Below are positions 24,551 through 35,522 of a DNA stretch of 64,000 nucleotides, piece by piece (position 1 is the first letter of the stretch; every line of letters begins with the position of its first letter). The notes below the pieces were generated by a model. That model saw nothing but the letters and a program-made list of their open reading frames with translations. It was not told where the DNA came from and did no database searches. The stretch lies in the NCBI RefSeq assembly GCF_019578655.1, contig NC_063256.1, positions 12,152,001 through 12,216,000 on the forward strand, in the 5' to 3' direction. The translations under genes were made by a program, and so were the position numbers. Source of the stretch: Ricinus communis. Lineage: Eukaryota > Streptophyta > Magnoliopsida > Malpighiales > Euphorbiaceae.

Positions 24551-25498
24551 GAAAGGAATTATCTATTTATTGTTCTGTAATTAACACGAGTTGTGCTACA
24601 ATTTTAGCAATTGGATTAGATTCATTTTTGGCTTGCTTTTCTTCATGAATCTTAGAGATTAAGTAACACAACTTTCTATAATTAATGGTTGTTTCCATGT
24701 GAGGAAATAATTAATAATAATGGTTGCATGTGGAATAGATAAAAATATCAATTAATTAGAAAAATATGAGATAATTTTCTTATTTTTCTTAAATCATCCG
24801 GCGGCCTTAAGATACTTAATCACACTAAAAAAATAATTTTTGAGAGTTTCATACAATAAATTACTAATTAAAATAAAATAAATAATATTATAAATAGAAT
24901 TTCTTAAAAAATAAAAATAAGGAAAAAAAAAGCTGGATAGTTTTAATAAATTCAATTTCTTATTCTATAATTCGACTTATTTCTTTGTTGTTTTTCTTAT
25001 GAACGGATATATATTATACCTAATAACCACAATATTAAAAGCAAATCTCGACATTTGGTATGTTCTTTTTTTACTTTCTTGGTGCAAATAGACGTACGCA
25101 CATAATTATGTCGAAATGTGAACTTGGATTTATTAGTAATGACAAATAAATTAAGTATATGATTACGTAAAACACATGCTATAATCAACTTCCACGACAG
25201 GGTTTTCTAATTCTTTATAGCATAAGAATCATGTTAACCTAAAATAAACATTAATTTACAGATATTAGCGTAAAAAATTGACAAACAACTCATTGTCATG
25301 GTTCTTCATATCATATACGTGATTAACATGAGAATGTAACATGTAATTAACTTGTTTTATACTAAACCATAAAGTAATTAATTAAAACAATGTCGGTCCA
25401 AACTAACAGCATATACAAATACATGCATTATATATGTTCAATTTAATGTTCATCACATCTAATCCCATCAACTTGATCATCAAAAGAATCAAGAACTA
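24551..25498. other. Spacer and promoter region of PG4
   Basis: 948 bp. The right part (about 25150-25380) is homologous to 31555-31810 upstream of PG5: both share AGATATTAGCGTAA, ACAACTCATT and CTTGTTTTATACTAAACCAT in order. A weak TATA-like stretch is TTATATATG at 25429-25437. Confidence 0.65.
25411..25437 (+). promoter_or_regulatory. Possible TATA region of PG4
   Basis: Two weak candidates, ATATACAAAT (25411-25420) and TTATATATG (25429-25437), lie 62-88 bp before the ATG. Neither matches the strong CTATAAATA box of its neighbours. Confidence 0.35.
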
Positions 25499-28400
25499 AT
25501 GGCCAGCATATTGTTCTATTGTGCTCTCTTCTTGCTCTTCTTTTCATTCTCCTTACAACAGTCAAATGCAGACTATAATGTTATAAGGTTTGGAGCAAAA
25601 CCGGACGGCAAGACTGATTCAACTGAAGCATTTGTCAGGGCATGGTCATCTGCATGTAGGTCAACAGGGCCGGCCACAGTGTCCGTTCCAAGGGGAGGTT
25701 TCTTGATAAAACCAATAGTGTTTAGTGGTCCATGCAAGAACGAGATTTTGTTTCGGATTGATGGGAAAATTGTAGCACCAGCGGATTACTGGTCCTTTGG
25801 GAAATCTGGGTTTTGGATATTGTTTTATAAGGTCAGTAGGGTTACTATCCATGGCGGTACTATTGATGCTAAGGGTGCTGGCTTTTGGGCTTGCAGGAAA
25901 GCTGGAATGGTTTGTCCTCCTGGAGCTAGGGTATGTCATTCCGTTTCCATATATTTAATCTTCCATCATTTCCTATGGAAGTAGATTAATACTGTGATAT
26001 TTAATTTTTTTCTGAAATTTTTTATCAATTGAAGGTGTGTAGGAGTAATATATTTTATTAATTTGAATAATTAAATATATCTCACTTATTTATTTATTTA
26101 GGTGGATACATAATCTCCTCTTTTTATGTCAATTACAGAAACAAGATTGTCATGTTTTGCAAATAAATGGGACAAGAAAATTGGATGTCTTATCAATTTT
26201 GCATTTTCAAATTTTTTTATAGAGTAAAAATACTTTCTATTAATTTATATATTATAATTAATACAAGTGTGACATGTATGTATAAATATTTATAATTTAG
26301 TATTGAATAATTAATATATATTATATTATTTAAATTTAATAAATATATATCAATCATTTATCGATTTATTATATACATGAAAATATATATATATATCAAA
26401 TCTAGATAATAATTTTTTTATCTATATTTATTAATTCTAATCAAATAGGATGACGTACCTCTCTCTGTTTTTTCTAATCAGAAGTTAACAACTCATGTGA
26501 AAAACACCATATATAATTTTCACGTATTCTTAGTCTAATTAAGAGTTCCAACACGAAAAATCACTCCACTTAAAAATTTAAATTATTAAGTGAAACACCT
26601 TTATCACATAACCATTTTATTCAAAAATTTAAAAAAATAATAAAAATATTTATTTTTTTATTTTTAATAAAAAATATAGTATAATTTTTGTTCTTTATTT
26701 TTACTATGTAAGAATATCAAAATAATAGTTTTTAACTTTTTTAAAAAAATAAGATATTGGTTGTTTTTTTTAAATTTTTTTAATAAAAAACCAAAAAAAT
26801 AAAATAAACTAAAAGAATAAAAAAATAACTGAAAACAATCGCACCGTATTTTTAAAAAAAAAGTTTTAAAAGAATAACTTTTTAAAAAAATTTATACAGT
26901 AAAAATAATATTTTTTTGTTAATTTTAAAATATTCTTAAAAAGTTCCCAAATTTAAATTATTAGATGGGACTCTAAGATAGTTAATATCGCTAACTTTCT
27001 CTCTCTTTTCCTCTTCCTTTTCTTCCCTCTGTTCTTCGAACATTTTCTTTACCTTTCTTTCACTTTCAGAAGATAAATTGGCAGCTTAACCCCAATTAGA
27101 GTTTGATATTTCGAGCTCTTTATATTTAGTATATCCTCAATCTTAGCTTTATAACGAACCCAGTTTCTTCAAGTTTTTGAGCACCAGAAATTCTGCCCAT
27201 ACCTTACCTGCAACAGTAAGCTTCCTCCCCTATGCCCCTACAATATTCCCCAACTTTAAGGTTTCTGTTGATACCAGAATTAAGCATATAGGAAAAAGAA
27301 GCACCTAGAATCAACAACCCCAATGTCTTAACTTCACCTCAATTCTTGTTGCCTTGGACCCCAAATTCACAATGAATTAGAATCATTAAGGACGAGCCAA
27401 CTCCTGTACGTATATCAAGGCTTATCTAAACAAACTTAGCAGATGTTTACCCAAATGGTTGTTAAATTATTGATTTGGGTTGGTTGAGTTTTATAAATGC
27501 AGTCCATGTCATTTCTGGGTTCGAATGACATTGTAGTAAGTGGATTAACATCGATCAACAGCCAGATGTTTCACATTTCTGTAGACCAAAGCCATAATAT
27601 TATTCTTCAGAATCTAAATATTTTGGCACCCAGTCTGAGTCCCAACACTGATGGAGTCCATGTGCAATCTTCCACTGGAATCACCATCCGAAACAGCACC
27701 ATTAGGACTGGTGATGACTGCATTTCTTTAGGTCCAGGCTCAAAGAACATCTGGATTCAAACCATTGCCTGTGGCCCTGGACATGGAATCAGGTTATTCT
27801 TTCTGTTCATTTTGTTTATTTTCTATTTATTCAATGCTTTGTCCTTTCTTTTATGCTTACCTCCTAATAATAAGAGTTGGTCATACAAAGAAATTACCCT
27901 TTAAGATTTTATGAGACACTCCAAAGGAAAAGAGAAATCTTTAGGCATAGTTCAGTAATTCGTCTCCATTTAACTCTAGTCATTTTCTTTAAAAATTAAT
28001 TTCTCTTTAATAAAAAAATAAAACAATTCTAGTTACATTCAAATTAAGAATGTAAAAAACCATCTACGAATTCCTAATTTTGTTTTTTTACTTCTTTGCA
28101 TTGAGATCTTTATAGTATGTTTGAATTTTATTAGGTCTTTGAATTCATAAAAACAAAAACTTTCTTGTTTAACGTAGAGCTCAAGATTTAATTAATTTTT
28201 TTTAACAAGAAATCCAAGTTTTTTATATGCTTCAATTTTAAAATTTAAATTTTCTATCTCCCTTTTCTATATGCTTTAATTATTTTCTGCTTTTCGAATT
28301 TAGGTACAAAGGTATTTGATATCAGTAAAAAGTATAGTTCAGAGTCCTATAAATTATAAAGTACATACAAACATACTTTCAGGATTCAATATGAAAAAAT

Positions 28401-29179
28401 AAAAAATGAAGATTTCAGCAACCTTTTTTCCATTAAGAACTTAATACTTCTTTTCTTCTCTTGGGCTGATATAAATTTGTCGACTACAAAAAACTAAATG
28501 CTGTATAGGGTTGGCTCTGGTAGTATTTAAGCCCAAGTATTTGCTTAAATTCTCTCTCTCTGTTTCTCTTTTATTTTTTTCATTTTTCTCATAAATCAAC
28601 TTTTGTTTCTGTAACGACAGTATTGGCAGTCTAGCTGAAGACACAAATGAAGATGGTGTAGAAAATGTGACAGTAACAGGAGCGATTTTCACAGCCACTC
28701 AAAATGGAGTTAGGATCAAATCATGGGGAAGACCCACCACCGGTTATGCTAAAAACATTGTTTTCCAGAACATCATCATGAAAAATGCTTATAACCCTAT
28801 CATTATCGATCAAAAATACTGCCCTAGTGGCCATGGTTGTCCTAATCAGGTAACAATTAATTATCTTCCCCACGTAAAATACAACTCGTATGATTCCTGT
28901 ATTAAAGGAAAATAATAATTTTGTCAACAATGTTGGACTGGTTAAATTAAATTACAGGATTCAGGAGTGAAGATAAGTGGAGTGGCATACAAGAACATAA
29001 ACGGAACATCGGCCTCGAAAGTAGCAATCAATTTTGTATGCAGTTCAAGCACTCCTTGTAAAGGACTCAAATTGCAGAACATAGAGCTAACATATTTAAG
29101 TAAAGGTGCTGCAATGTCTTCTTGTAATAATGCAAATGGAAGCACTTCAGGACTTGTCATTCCCCGAAGTTGTTTCTAA
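25499..29179 (+). CDS. PG4: exopolygalacturonase (GH28), complete, group B
   Basis: Exons 25499-25930, 27503-27792, 28621-28849 and 28958-29179; 1173 nt, 390 residues. It has a signal peptide (core about 4-20, ending near SNA) and mature start [17 protein letters not shown]. Active-site blocks: NTDG (192-195), GDDC (214-217), GHG (237-239), RIK (272-274). Group B traits shared with PG5 are YWSFGKSGFWILFYKVSRVT-type exon 1 wording, GAR instead of GAT at the exon 1 end, ISLGPGS after GDDC, and the PRSCF end. Introns 1 (1572 nt) and 2 (828 nt) are far longer than in the sister PG5 (353 and 253), pointing to insertions after duplication. The coding sequence looks intact, though the long AT-rich intron 1 could affect splicing efficiency. 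Function as for PG1. Confidence 0.94.
26500..27460. repeat. Probable insertion in PG4 intron 1
   Basis: Extra DNA relative to the sister PG5. It comprises about 500 bp of extreme A/T runs, then a pyrimidine-rich stretch (about 26995-27070), then about 350 bp of markedly higher GC (27070-27420). Read on the - strand, the last part has a purine-rich leader-like sequence. I cannot assign a family and see no terminal repeats or target duplication, so the ends are approximate. Confidence 0.4.
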
Positions 29180-29263
29180 TGTATATATATTTTACTGCTT
29201 GAACGGTTTTTTTTATTGAAACTAAAGCTAGGAGATGTATATATGTTAAATATTTTTCTATTC

Positions 29264-29269
29264 AATAAA
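29264..29269 (+). terminator. AATAAA polyadenylation signal, PG4
   Basis: Canonical AATAAA 85 nt after the stop codon. PG5 has one in a similar context (TTCAATAAAA against TTTCAATAAAA). Confidence 0.55.
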
Positions 29270-31450
29270 AAATTGATTGTAAAAGGGTAGATTAAAAAAG
29301 GAATAATCTGAGCATTACTCGGTATGTAATACAAAAAAGTATCATACATTCCTATATTTACTGCTCAAGTTAACCAATCCCAGCTTGGAAAGTAAAAGCT
29401 GACATTAAGCAGCTTCCAAACACTCTGAACCATTTCTAATAACCCTACTTTAGCAGAGTACTACCTTTTTTAAGAGAAATTCATATCAGTTCTTCCGTTC
29501 TTTTTTTCTTTTTTTAATATATTGATATTCTTTCAGTATTTCAAGTGGGGGGACGCCATTTTTTTCCATTATTGCAGCAAACATCAATGTTTACCCTTTT
29601 ATGAATGACGACATATTAGCGCCCCATTTAAGATTCTAATCATGGAAATTTAATAAAACTAAAGACAAATGCAATTTGGAAAAGTTAACTTAATAATTTA
29701 ATTACTATTATTTCTTCCCGGACGATTTTAAGGGCTCAATCTTTTACATCAATTTAGTGTGCATTCAGAAATAAATTTTCAAAATATTTCCTATTTGAAA
29801 CAAACCTTAATAACGAATAAGATCAGCTTCCGTTACCAACTACATTAATTCTCTTGGGTACCTACAAATTCCTTTGATGGCGTTAGATTTTAAATTCGTA
29901 GCCGTAATCAACAATATCACCAATTCTCTTAACCGTGGTTACCTCTTGATAAGATCAATTTTCAATTTGGAATTTTCAAAGCAAGAGTTTTCGAAATCAG
30001 TTATGAACTTCCAAGTCTTTGGTTCAATTCCACAAAAGTCCTCTTCCAATTTTAAGCTTATATTGACTATCAAGAACATCCACCTCTACCAACTTCCTTA
30101 GTGGCTTCAAGGCTTAAATACAAAAAGTTTTTAGGATTACAGATGAGAAAAATCAAGAAATGAAGTTTGCATTTTAATGGGAGGATCAAGATTCCTTCTT
30201 TGGTGATCAGGAGTTACAACTCCTCAAAATCTTCTCCACTTCACTTACATGATCATAGAAAAATAATTTGATTGTTTAGAAAAATATCAAAACCATAAAC
30301 ATGCAAGAGGGAGAGGAAGGGAAGATCGTGCGGGGAAGCTTAAATTTTTTTCTTTTCCTCTCTCTTTGTTAATGTTAAATGTGGGCAAAAGGACACATGG
30401 AGAAGGAGGAGACTGTGATATCCAGGTTCATTAAGACACTTGTCTTTTCATAGTTAAGTGAATTTTTATAATATTATTTTATCTTTTTATCTTTTTATTT
30501 TTTGTAATATTATTTTATCGTGAGTTATTTCAAATTTGAGAAGTTCAAAATTTTTTATTAAATTAATCAAGCAGAATTCGTGTTCAGTTTTGAAATTGAT
30601 AATATTATCAAGCCAAATTTGAATTCAAAAGAATTTGATTTTCTAGCTTGCAAATTTGTTTGTTTATTCGCTTGTAAACAGCTTCATAAACTCAAATTTG
30701 AATTCATTTTATTTAAAAAGTTTGCAAACAGACTCATAAACAAACTTATTTATTGATTCCAGCTTGAGTGCGAATTAATTAATATTTTTAAATTTAAAAT
30801 TTATTATGTAATATAATATAATATAATATGTTATAAATATTTATTATATAATAATAATGATATTAATAATAGTAGTAATAATAAATTTTAAAAAAGACTT
30901 AATGAATTCAAATTTTTTTTATTATTTGATTATTTAACAAGTTAAATTTAGCTCATTAAATATAGTAAATAAATTATTTATGAATTAAATTCGAACTATT
31001 AGTAAGTTTAATAATTTTGAAACAAACGGAGCTTAAAAGCGATATGATTAGAAATTAGATGTTAGCATTAGAATAAAATGCATGGACGAGCAACTCCTAG
31101 TAAGCATTTAAGGATTTAAAGAAAAACAAAGAAGTAATAATAGTTATTATATATTTAATGTTATGGTTACAGAAACTTTGATTTTGGGCCTTCACGAATT
31201 GATTATAATTTTGTTTATGATCTTATATATCTCTAAGCATAAAGGTAACAAACCCTAACTTGGTAAATGAATCCTGTTTTTATATGACTGCTAGTTTTTC
31301 AAACTCCTCTTCTTCTTTTTTCTTTTTCCTCTCAGTTACACCATAAAAATGAAGAAACAACAGACAAATTCTTCTTCTAAGAATTCTCGGCATGAGATAT
31401 TTCTTTCTTTATTTTGTGAATTCTCTCGTATCTCATTGTTTAGGAAATGT
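29270..31450. other. Intergenic between PG4 and PG5
   Basis: No gene recognised. 29790-30330 has a somewhat higher GC content and may be a fragment of a transposon or gene; no domain seen. 30490-31040 has repeated phrases (AAATTTGAATTCA, CATAAACTCAAATTTG) typical of a degenerate eudicot MITE, with no clear ends. Confidence 0.45.
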
Positions 31451-31477
31451 CTATATATATATATATATATATATATT
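31450..31477. repeat. (TA)n microsatellite
   Basis: About 14 TA units. Confidence 0.9.
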
Positions 31478-31854
31478 AGAGATTGTTTTCCTTATATTGT
31501 GAATTTTCACGGATCTCATTCTTTAGGCAGAATCATATGTAGTAAGTAAATGTTTCCTTACAAGTATATGATAACGTAGAACATATGCATAAACAAGTGC
31601 TATGACAAGGCCTTTTTTTTTGTCCCTCCTATTAAGATATAGGCATATTATTCCATCTTTGTTGTGGATCGTGTTACCTAAAATGAACATTGATTTAAAG
31701 ATATTAGCGTAAGAACTTGATGAACAACTCATTATCATCGTACATATCACGATCGTACGTGATGAACATGAGAGGGTAACATGTGATTGACTTGTTTTAT
31801 ACTAAACCATTCATCATTACTTAAAACAATTTGCTTGTCCGTACCAAGACTTTT
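31478..31854. other. Promoter region of PG5, duplicated with that of PG4
   Basis: 31555-31810 aligns with 25150-25380 upstream of PG4 (see that entry). Confidence 0.65.
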
Positions 31855-31866
31855 CTATATATAAAC
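31855..31866 (+). promoter_or_regulatory. TATA box of PG5
   Basis: CTATATATAAAC, 99-110 bp before the first ATG. Confidence 0.7.
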
Positions 31867-31964
31867 CCACGAATTGCAGCTAATTCCCATTACATTCAAA
31901 TCCATCAGTTGCATACCCACGAGAAAATTAATCAAGAGTAGATCAAACAAATATATATATATAT

Positions 31965-32476
31965 ATGATGTCCAAGATCATAATATATTGTGCTCTCTTC
32001 TTGATCTTCTTTTCATCTTCCTTCCATGAATCGAATGCAGCCTATAACGTTGTCAGTTTTGGAGCAAAACCGGATGGCAAGAGTGATTCGAGCCAAGCAT
32101 TTGTAAGGGCATGGTTATCCGCATGTAGGTCAACAGGACCAGCCACAGTGTATGTTCCAAAGGGAAGTTTCTTGGTGAAACCAGTGGAGTTTAGCGGTCC
32201 ATGCAAGAACAAGATTTCGTTTTGGATTGATGGGAAGATTATAGCACCAACGAATTACTGGTCTTTTGGGACTTCTGGATTTTGGATATTGTTTTATAAG
32301 GTGAGTAGGGTTACCATACATGGCGGCACTCTTGATGCTAGGGGTGCTAGCTTTTGGGCTTGCAAGAGAGCTGGAAAAGTTTGTCCTCCTGGAGCTAGAG
32401 TATGTACTGTTTCCTTTTTCTTTTTAATTTTTCGTCATGTAATTTTTTCATTAAAGTAGAAAAAGAATATCCTAAA

Positions 32477-32507
<31 letters not shown>

Positions 32508-33848
32508 ATTAATATTAAAATTGTTTTGAAGTACCCTTTCATATATAATATTGCACCGCTTATTAATATTTTTTAATTTTTAAGTGATTTTAATGTAGAG
32601 AAATATTTATCAATTTCATCTACTTTTATTTTTTAATAATTAGTTAGATATTTCAGCACAACTTATATATATATAAGTGTGCTTGTAATCTCTCAAGCTT
32701 AAAACCCAGTTATTATTATAACATAACTGTATTCAATTTGATTTAAGTGCAGTCCATATCATTTGTGGGATCAAGTGACGTAGTGGTGAGTGGATTAACA
32801 TCGATGAACAGCCAGATGTTTCACATTGCTATACACAAAAGCCACAACATCGTTCTTCAAAAACTAAAGATAATTGCACCCAGTTTGAGTCCCAACACTG
32901 ATGGACTTCATATGCAATCTTCTACTGGAATTACCATTAAAGACAGCACCATAACCACTGGAGATGACTGCATTTCCTTAGGTCCTGGCTCTCAGAACAT
33001 CTGGATTCAGCGCATTGCCTGTGGCCCTGGACACGGAATCAGGTCTTCCTTACTACTATTATTATTGATACCTTAAATCCAATACATTTCATTTTAGGAA
33101 GCTAGCTAATTAGTGTGTTGGGATAGCAATGTTGAAACGGAAAACAGCTATACAGTCTTTGAATCATTAATTTTGATTTTTGGCTGGGAATAATTTGGTG
33201 GGCTCTGGCTAGGGTTTGCCCTAGTATAACCCCATGAGCTTTCATTATGGGCATTTCTGATTAATCTCATTTTCTTTTTTTGAGGTAACTAACAGTATCG
33301 GCAGCCTAGCTCAATACAAAAATGAAGAAGGCGTACAAAATGTTACAGTAGCAAATGTGGTTTTCACCGGCACTCAAAATGGAGTCAGGATCAAATCATG
33401 GGAGAGACCCAGCACGGCTTTTGTTAAAAACATTCTCTTCCGAGATATCGTCATGAAAAACACTTATAATCCTATCATCATCGACCAGGAGTACTGCCCT
33501 AACGGCCGTGGTTGCCCTAACCAGGTAATCTAATTTTCAGCCCAAACAAATATGCTAATTTGGATTAATATTTCAACATTTACATTAACAGTTGAAACTT
33601 CTTTTTTCCTTTTTTTTTTTTAACAGAGTTCAGGAGTGAAGATAAGTGGGGTGACATATAAGAACATAAGAGGAACATCTGCGACGAGAGTAGCGATGAA
33701 TTTTTTATGCAGTTCAAGCAATCCATGTAGAGGACTCAAATTGCAGAACATAAAGCTAACATATTTGAGCAGAGGTACTGCAACATCTTCTTGTATCCAT
33801 GCACATGGAAGCACTGCTGGAGTTGTCATTCCCCGTAGTTGTTTCTAA
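31965..33848 (+). CDS. PG5: exopolygalacturonase (GH28), complete, group B
   Basis: Exons 31965-32399, 32753-33042, 33296-33524 and 33627-33848; 1176 nt, 391 residues. Two ATGs lie in tandem (31965 and 31968); I take the first, and the choice changes only one residue before the signal peptide. The mature start is [20 protein letters not shown]. Active-site blocks: NTDG (193-196), GDDC (215-218), GHG (238-240), RIK (273-275). It differs from the family in having WERP rather than WGRP or WARP after RIK, and LHMQ rather than IHVQ after NTDG; neither is a catalytic residue. Sister of PG4, with which it shares upstream DNA and the PRSCF end. Intron 1 has a (CT)n(TA)n run at about 32478-32508. Function as for PG1. 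Confidence 0.95.
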
Positions 33849-33948
33849 GATACGTGTGTGTGTATATAAATCCTTCACTATTTATTGTTTGTAATTTATG
33901 TTTCCCTGTTTGTTTTAATGTAAGTATTACAAATTTTTTATTCATTTC

Positions 33949-33954
33949 AATAAA
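33949..33954 (+). terminator. AATAAA polyadenylation signal, PG5
   Basis: Canonical AATAAA 101 nt after the stop codon, in a context similar to that of PG4. Confidence 0.55.
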
Positions 33955-35104
33955 ATTGTTTGTCAAGTGTTTAAATATAAAGGAAAGATCGAACAGCAAA
34001 ATTTGAAAAAAGTTCATTTTAAGTATTTTAATAAATAAAAAAAATAAACTTATTAAAACCAGCTGAAATAAAAAATTTTGAATAAATTATAAAGAATGGT
34101 TACTAAACTAATTTATAATTTATAATTAAATGATTACTAATATTTAATTTTAATAATATTGGGAGACTTTTTCAACTAGTGTGCGAGTAAATTATATGGA
34201 TGGTCATCAAATATTGTATTTTATAATAAAAAAGTACAAAAATTTTTATTTTTATAATTAAATGCTTACTATATTTTAATTTGAATTATAACAATTTTTC
34301 TAAAGAAATTAAACACATAAGTATTATTGTATACCGTAAAAGTAATTTATTCTCTTATTCTCTTGTTCTCAAGTACAGTCATTGCTTTTTTTTATTAAGT
34401 CATAGATTCTCTCTAATTAAAAAAATATAAAAGAGAGTAAATTGGTTTTAGAATTTATAATAATGCTTATGTATTAAATTGTTGACTAAACTTAATAGTA
34501 ATTTCTTAATGTATCATTGATGATTTGGAGTTAGAATATTCATTTTCAAATACCACATTGTCTAAATTTATAAAAATAATTTATTAGTATTATTGAAATT
34601 AAAATTTAATAATTGATAAGAAAATCTAGTACTTTTAATTATAAAGTAAAAAAATTTATGACCACTATGTGCTTTACTGCTAGGTGTATCAAAAACATTT
34701 ACTGGTATTATTAAAATTAGATTTTATTAATTATTTAATTATAATTAAGTATCTGATACAGTGTAAAATAGAGATTTTCTGACGATAAATTGGCAAATAA
34801 ACATTATTACGTACTTTCATAAAATGAAATTCCAGTTTTGCTTCGTGAAAAAGGTGGAGCATCTTACATGGGTCTTTGGGCTGAATTTGGGCCTTCGCAT
34901 CTTAAGCAGCGCTTTGTTTCGTGTAGGATGTGTACCTAAAATAACCCATTTCAATCATGTAATTAATTTAACAGTCATGAACTTATACAATAAATTCAAA
35001 AATTAATTTGATATAACATCAAAGGTAGATTCAGATAATTCAAAAATAATGAATACAGTAAATCAATTCTTGATATAAATTTAAAAAGAAAAATGGGCAG
35101 AGTT
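33955..35104. other. Intergenic, possible old inverted-repeat element
   Basis: Very AT-rich. The stretch 34080-34175 (TTTATAATTAAATGATTACTAATATTTAATTTTAATAATA-type, given here only as a pattern) resembles the reverse of 34580-34690, so an old MITE may span about 34080-34720. Low complexity makes this uncertain. No gene seen. Confidence 0.35.
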
Positions 35105-35522
35105 CAAGAGCCAATAGAAAAATGAGCAAGCAGTCGATTCGGTCAAAAATTAAACTGCACTAAAAATAATTAATATTTTTTAAGATATTTAATTGAACCG
35201 AACTGAATTTAAAGAGTAATTCACTCTAAATCATACCGGTCAATTTTGGTTCAATTATTTTTTTAAAATATTTCTTGAAATTATTTTATAATATTTATAT
35301 TTTATTATATTTAATAAATTAATATAAACATTAAAAATTATCAATTTCTATAATATATGAGTATTTTAAAAATAAAAATTCAGTCAATTTGGTTTAGTTT
35401 AAATTTTTTAATACGAAATTTAAACTGAACTCAAAAAAATTAATTAATAAAAATAAAAAATATATAAAAAAAAATGAACAAAACTGAAACGGTCAATGCA
35501 GTTTGGTTTTACTCACCCTATA
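35105..35522. mobile_element. hAT-like MITE remnant, copy 2
   Basis: The right end, reversed, reads AGGGTGAGTAAAACCAAACT, matching the left end of the 6483 element (AGGGTTGAGCAAAACTGAA). The left end contains AATGAGCAAGCAGTCGATTC. The interior has GAACCGAACTGAA and CAATTTGGTTTAG. The ends are imperfect, and no target duplication was recognised. Confidence 0.5.
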
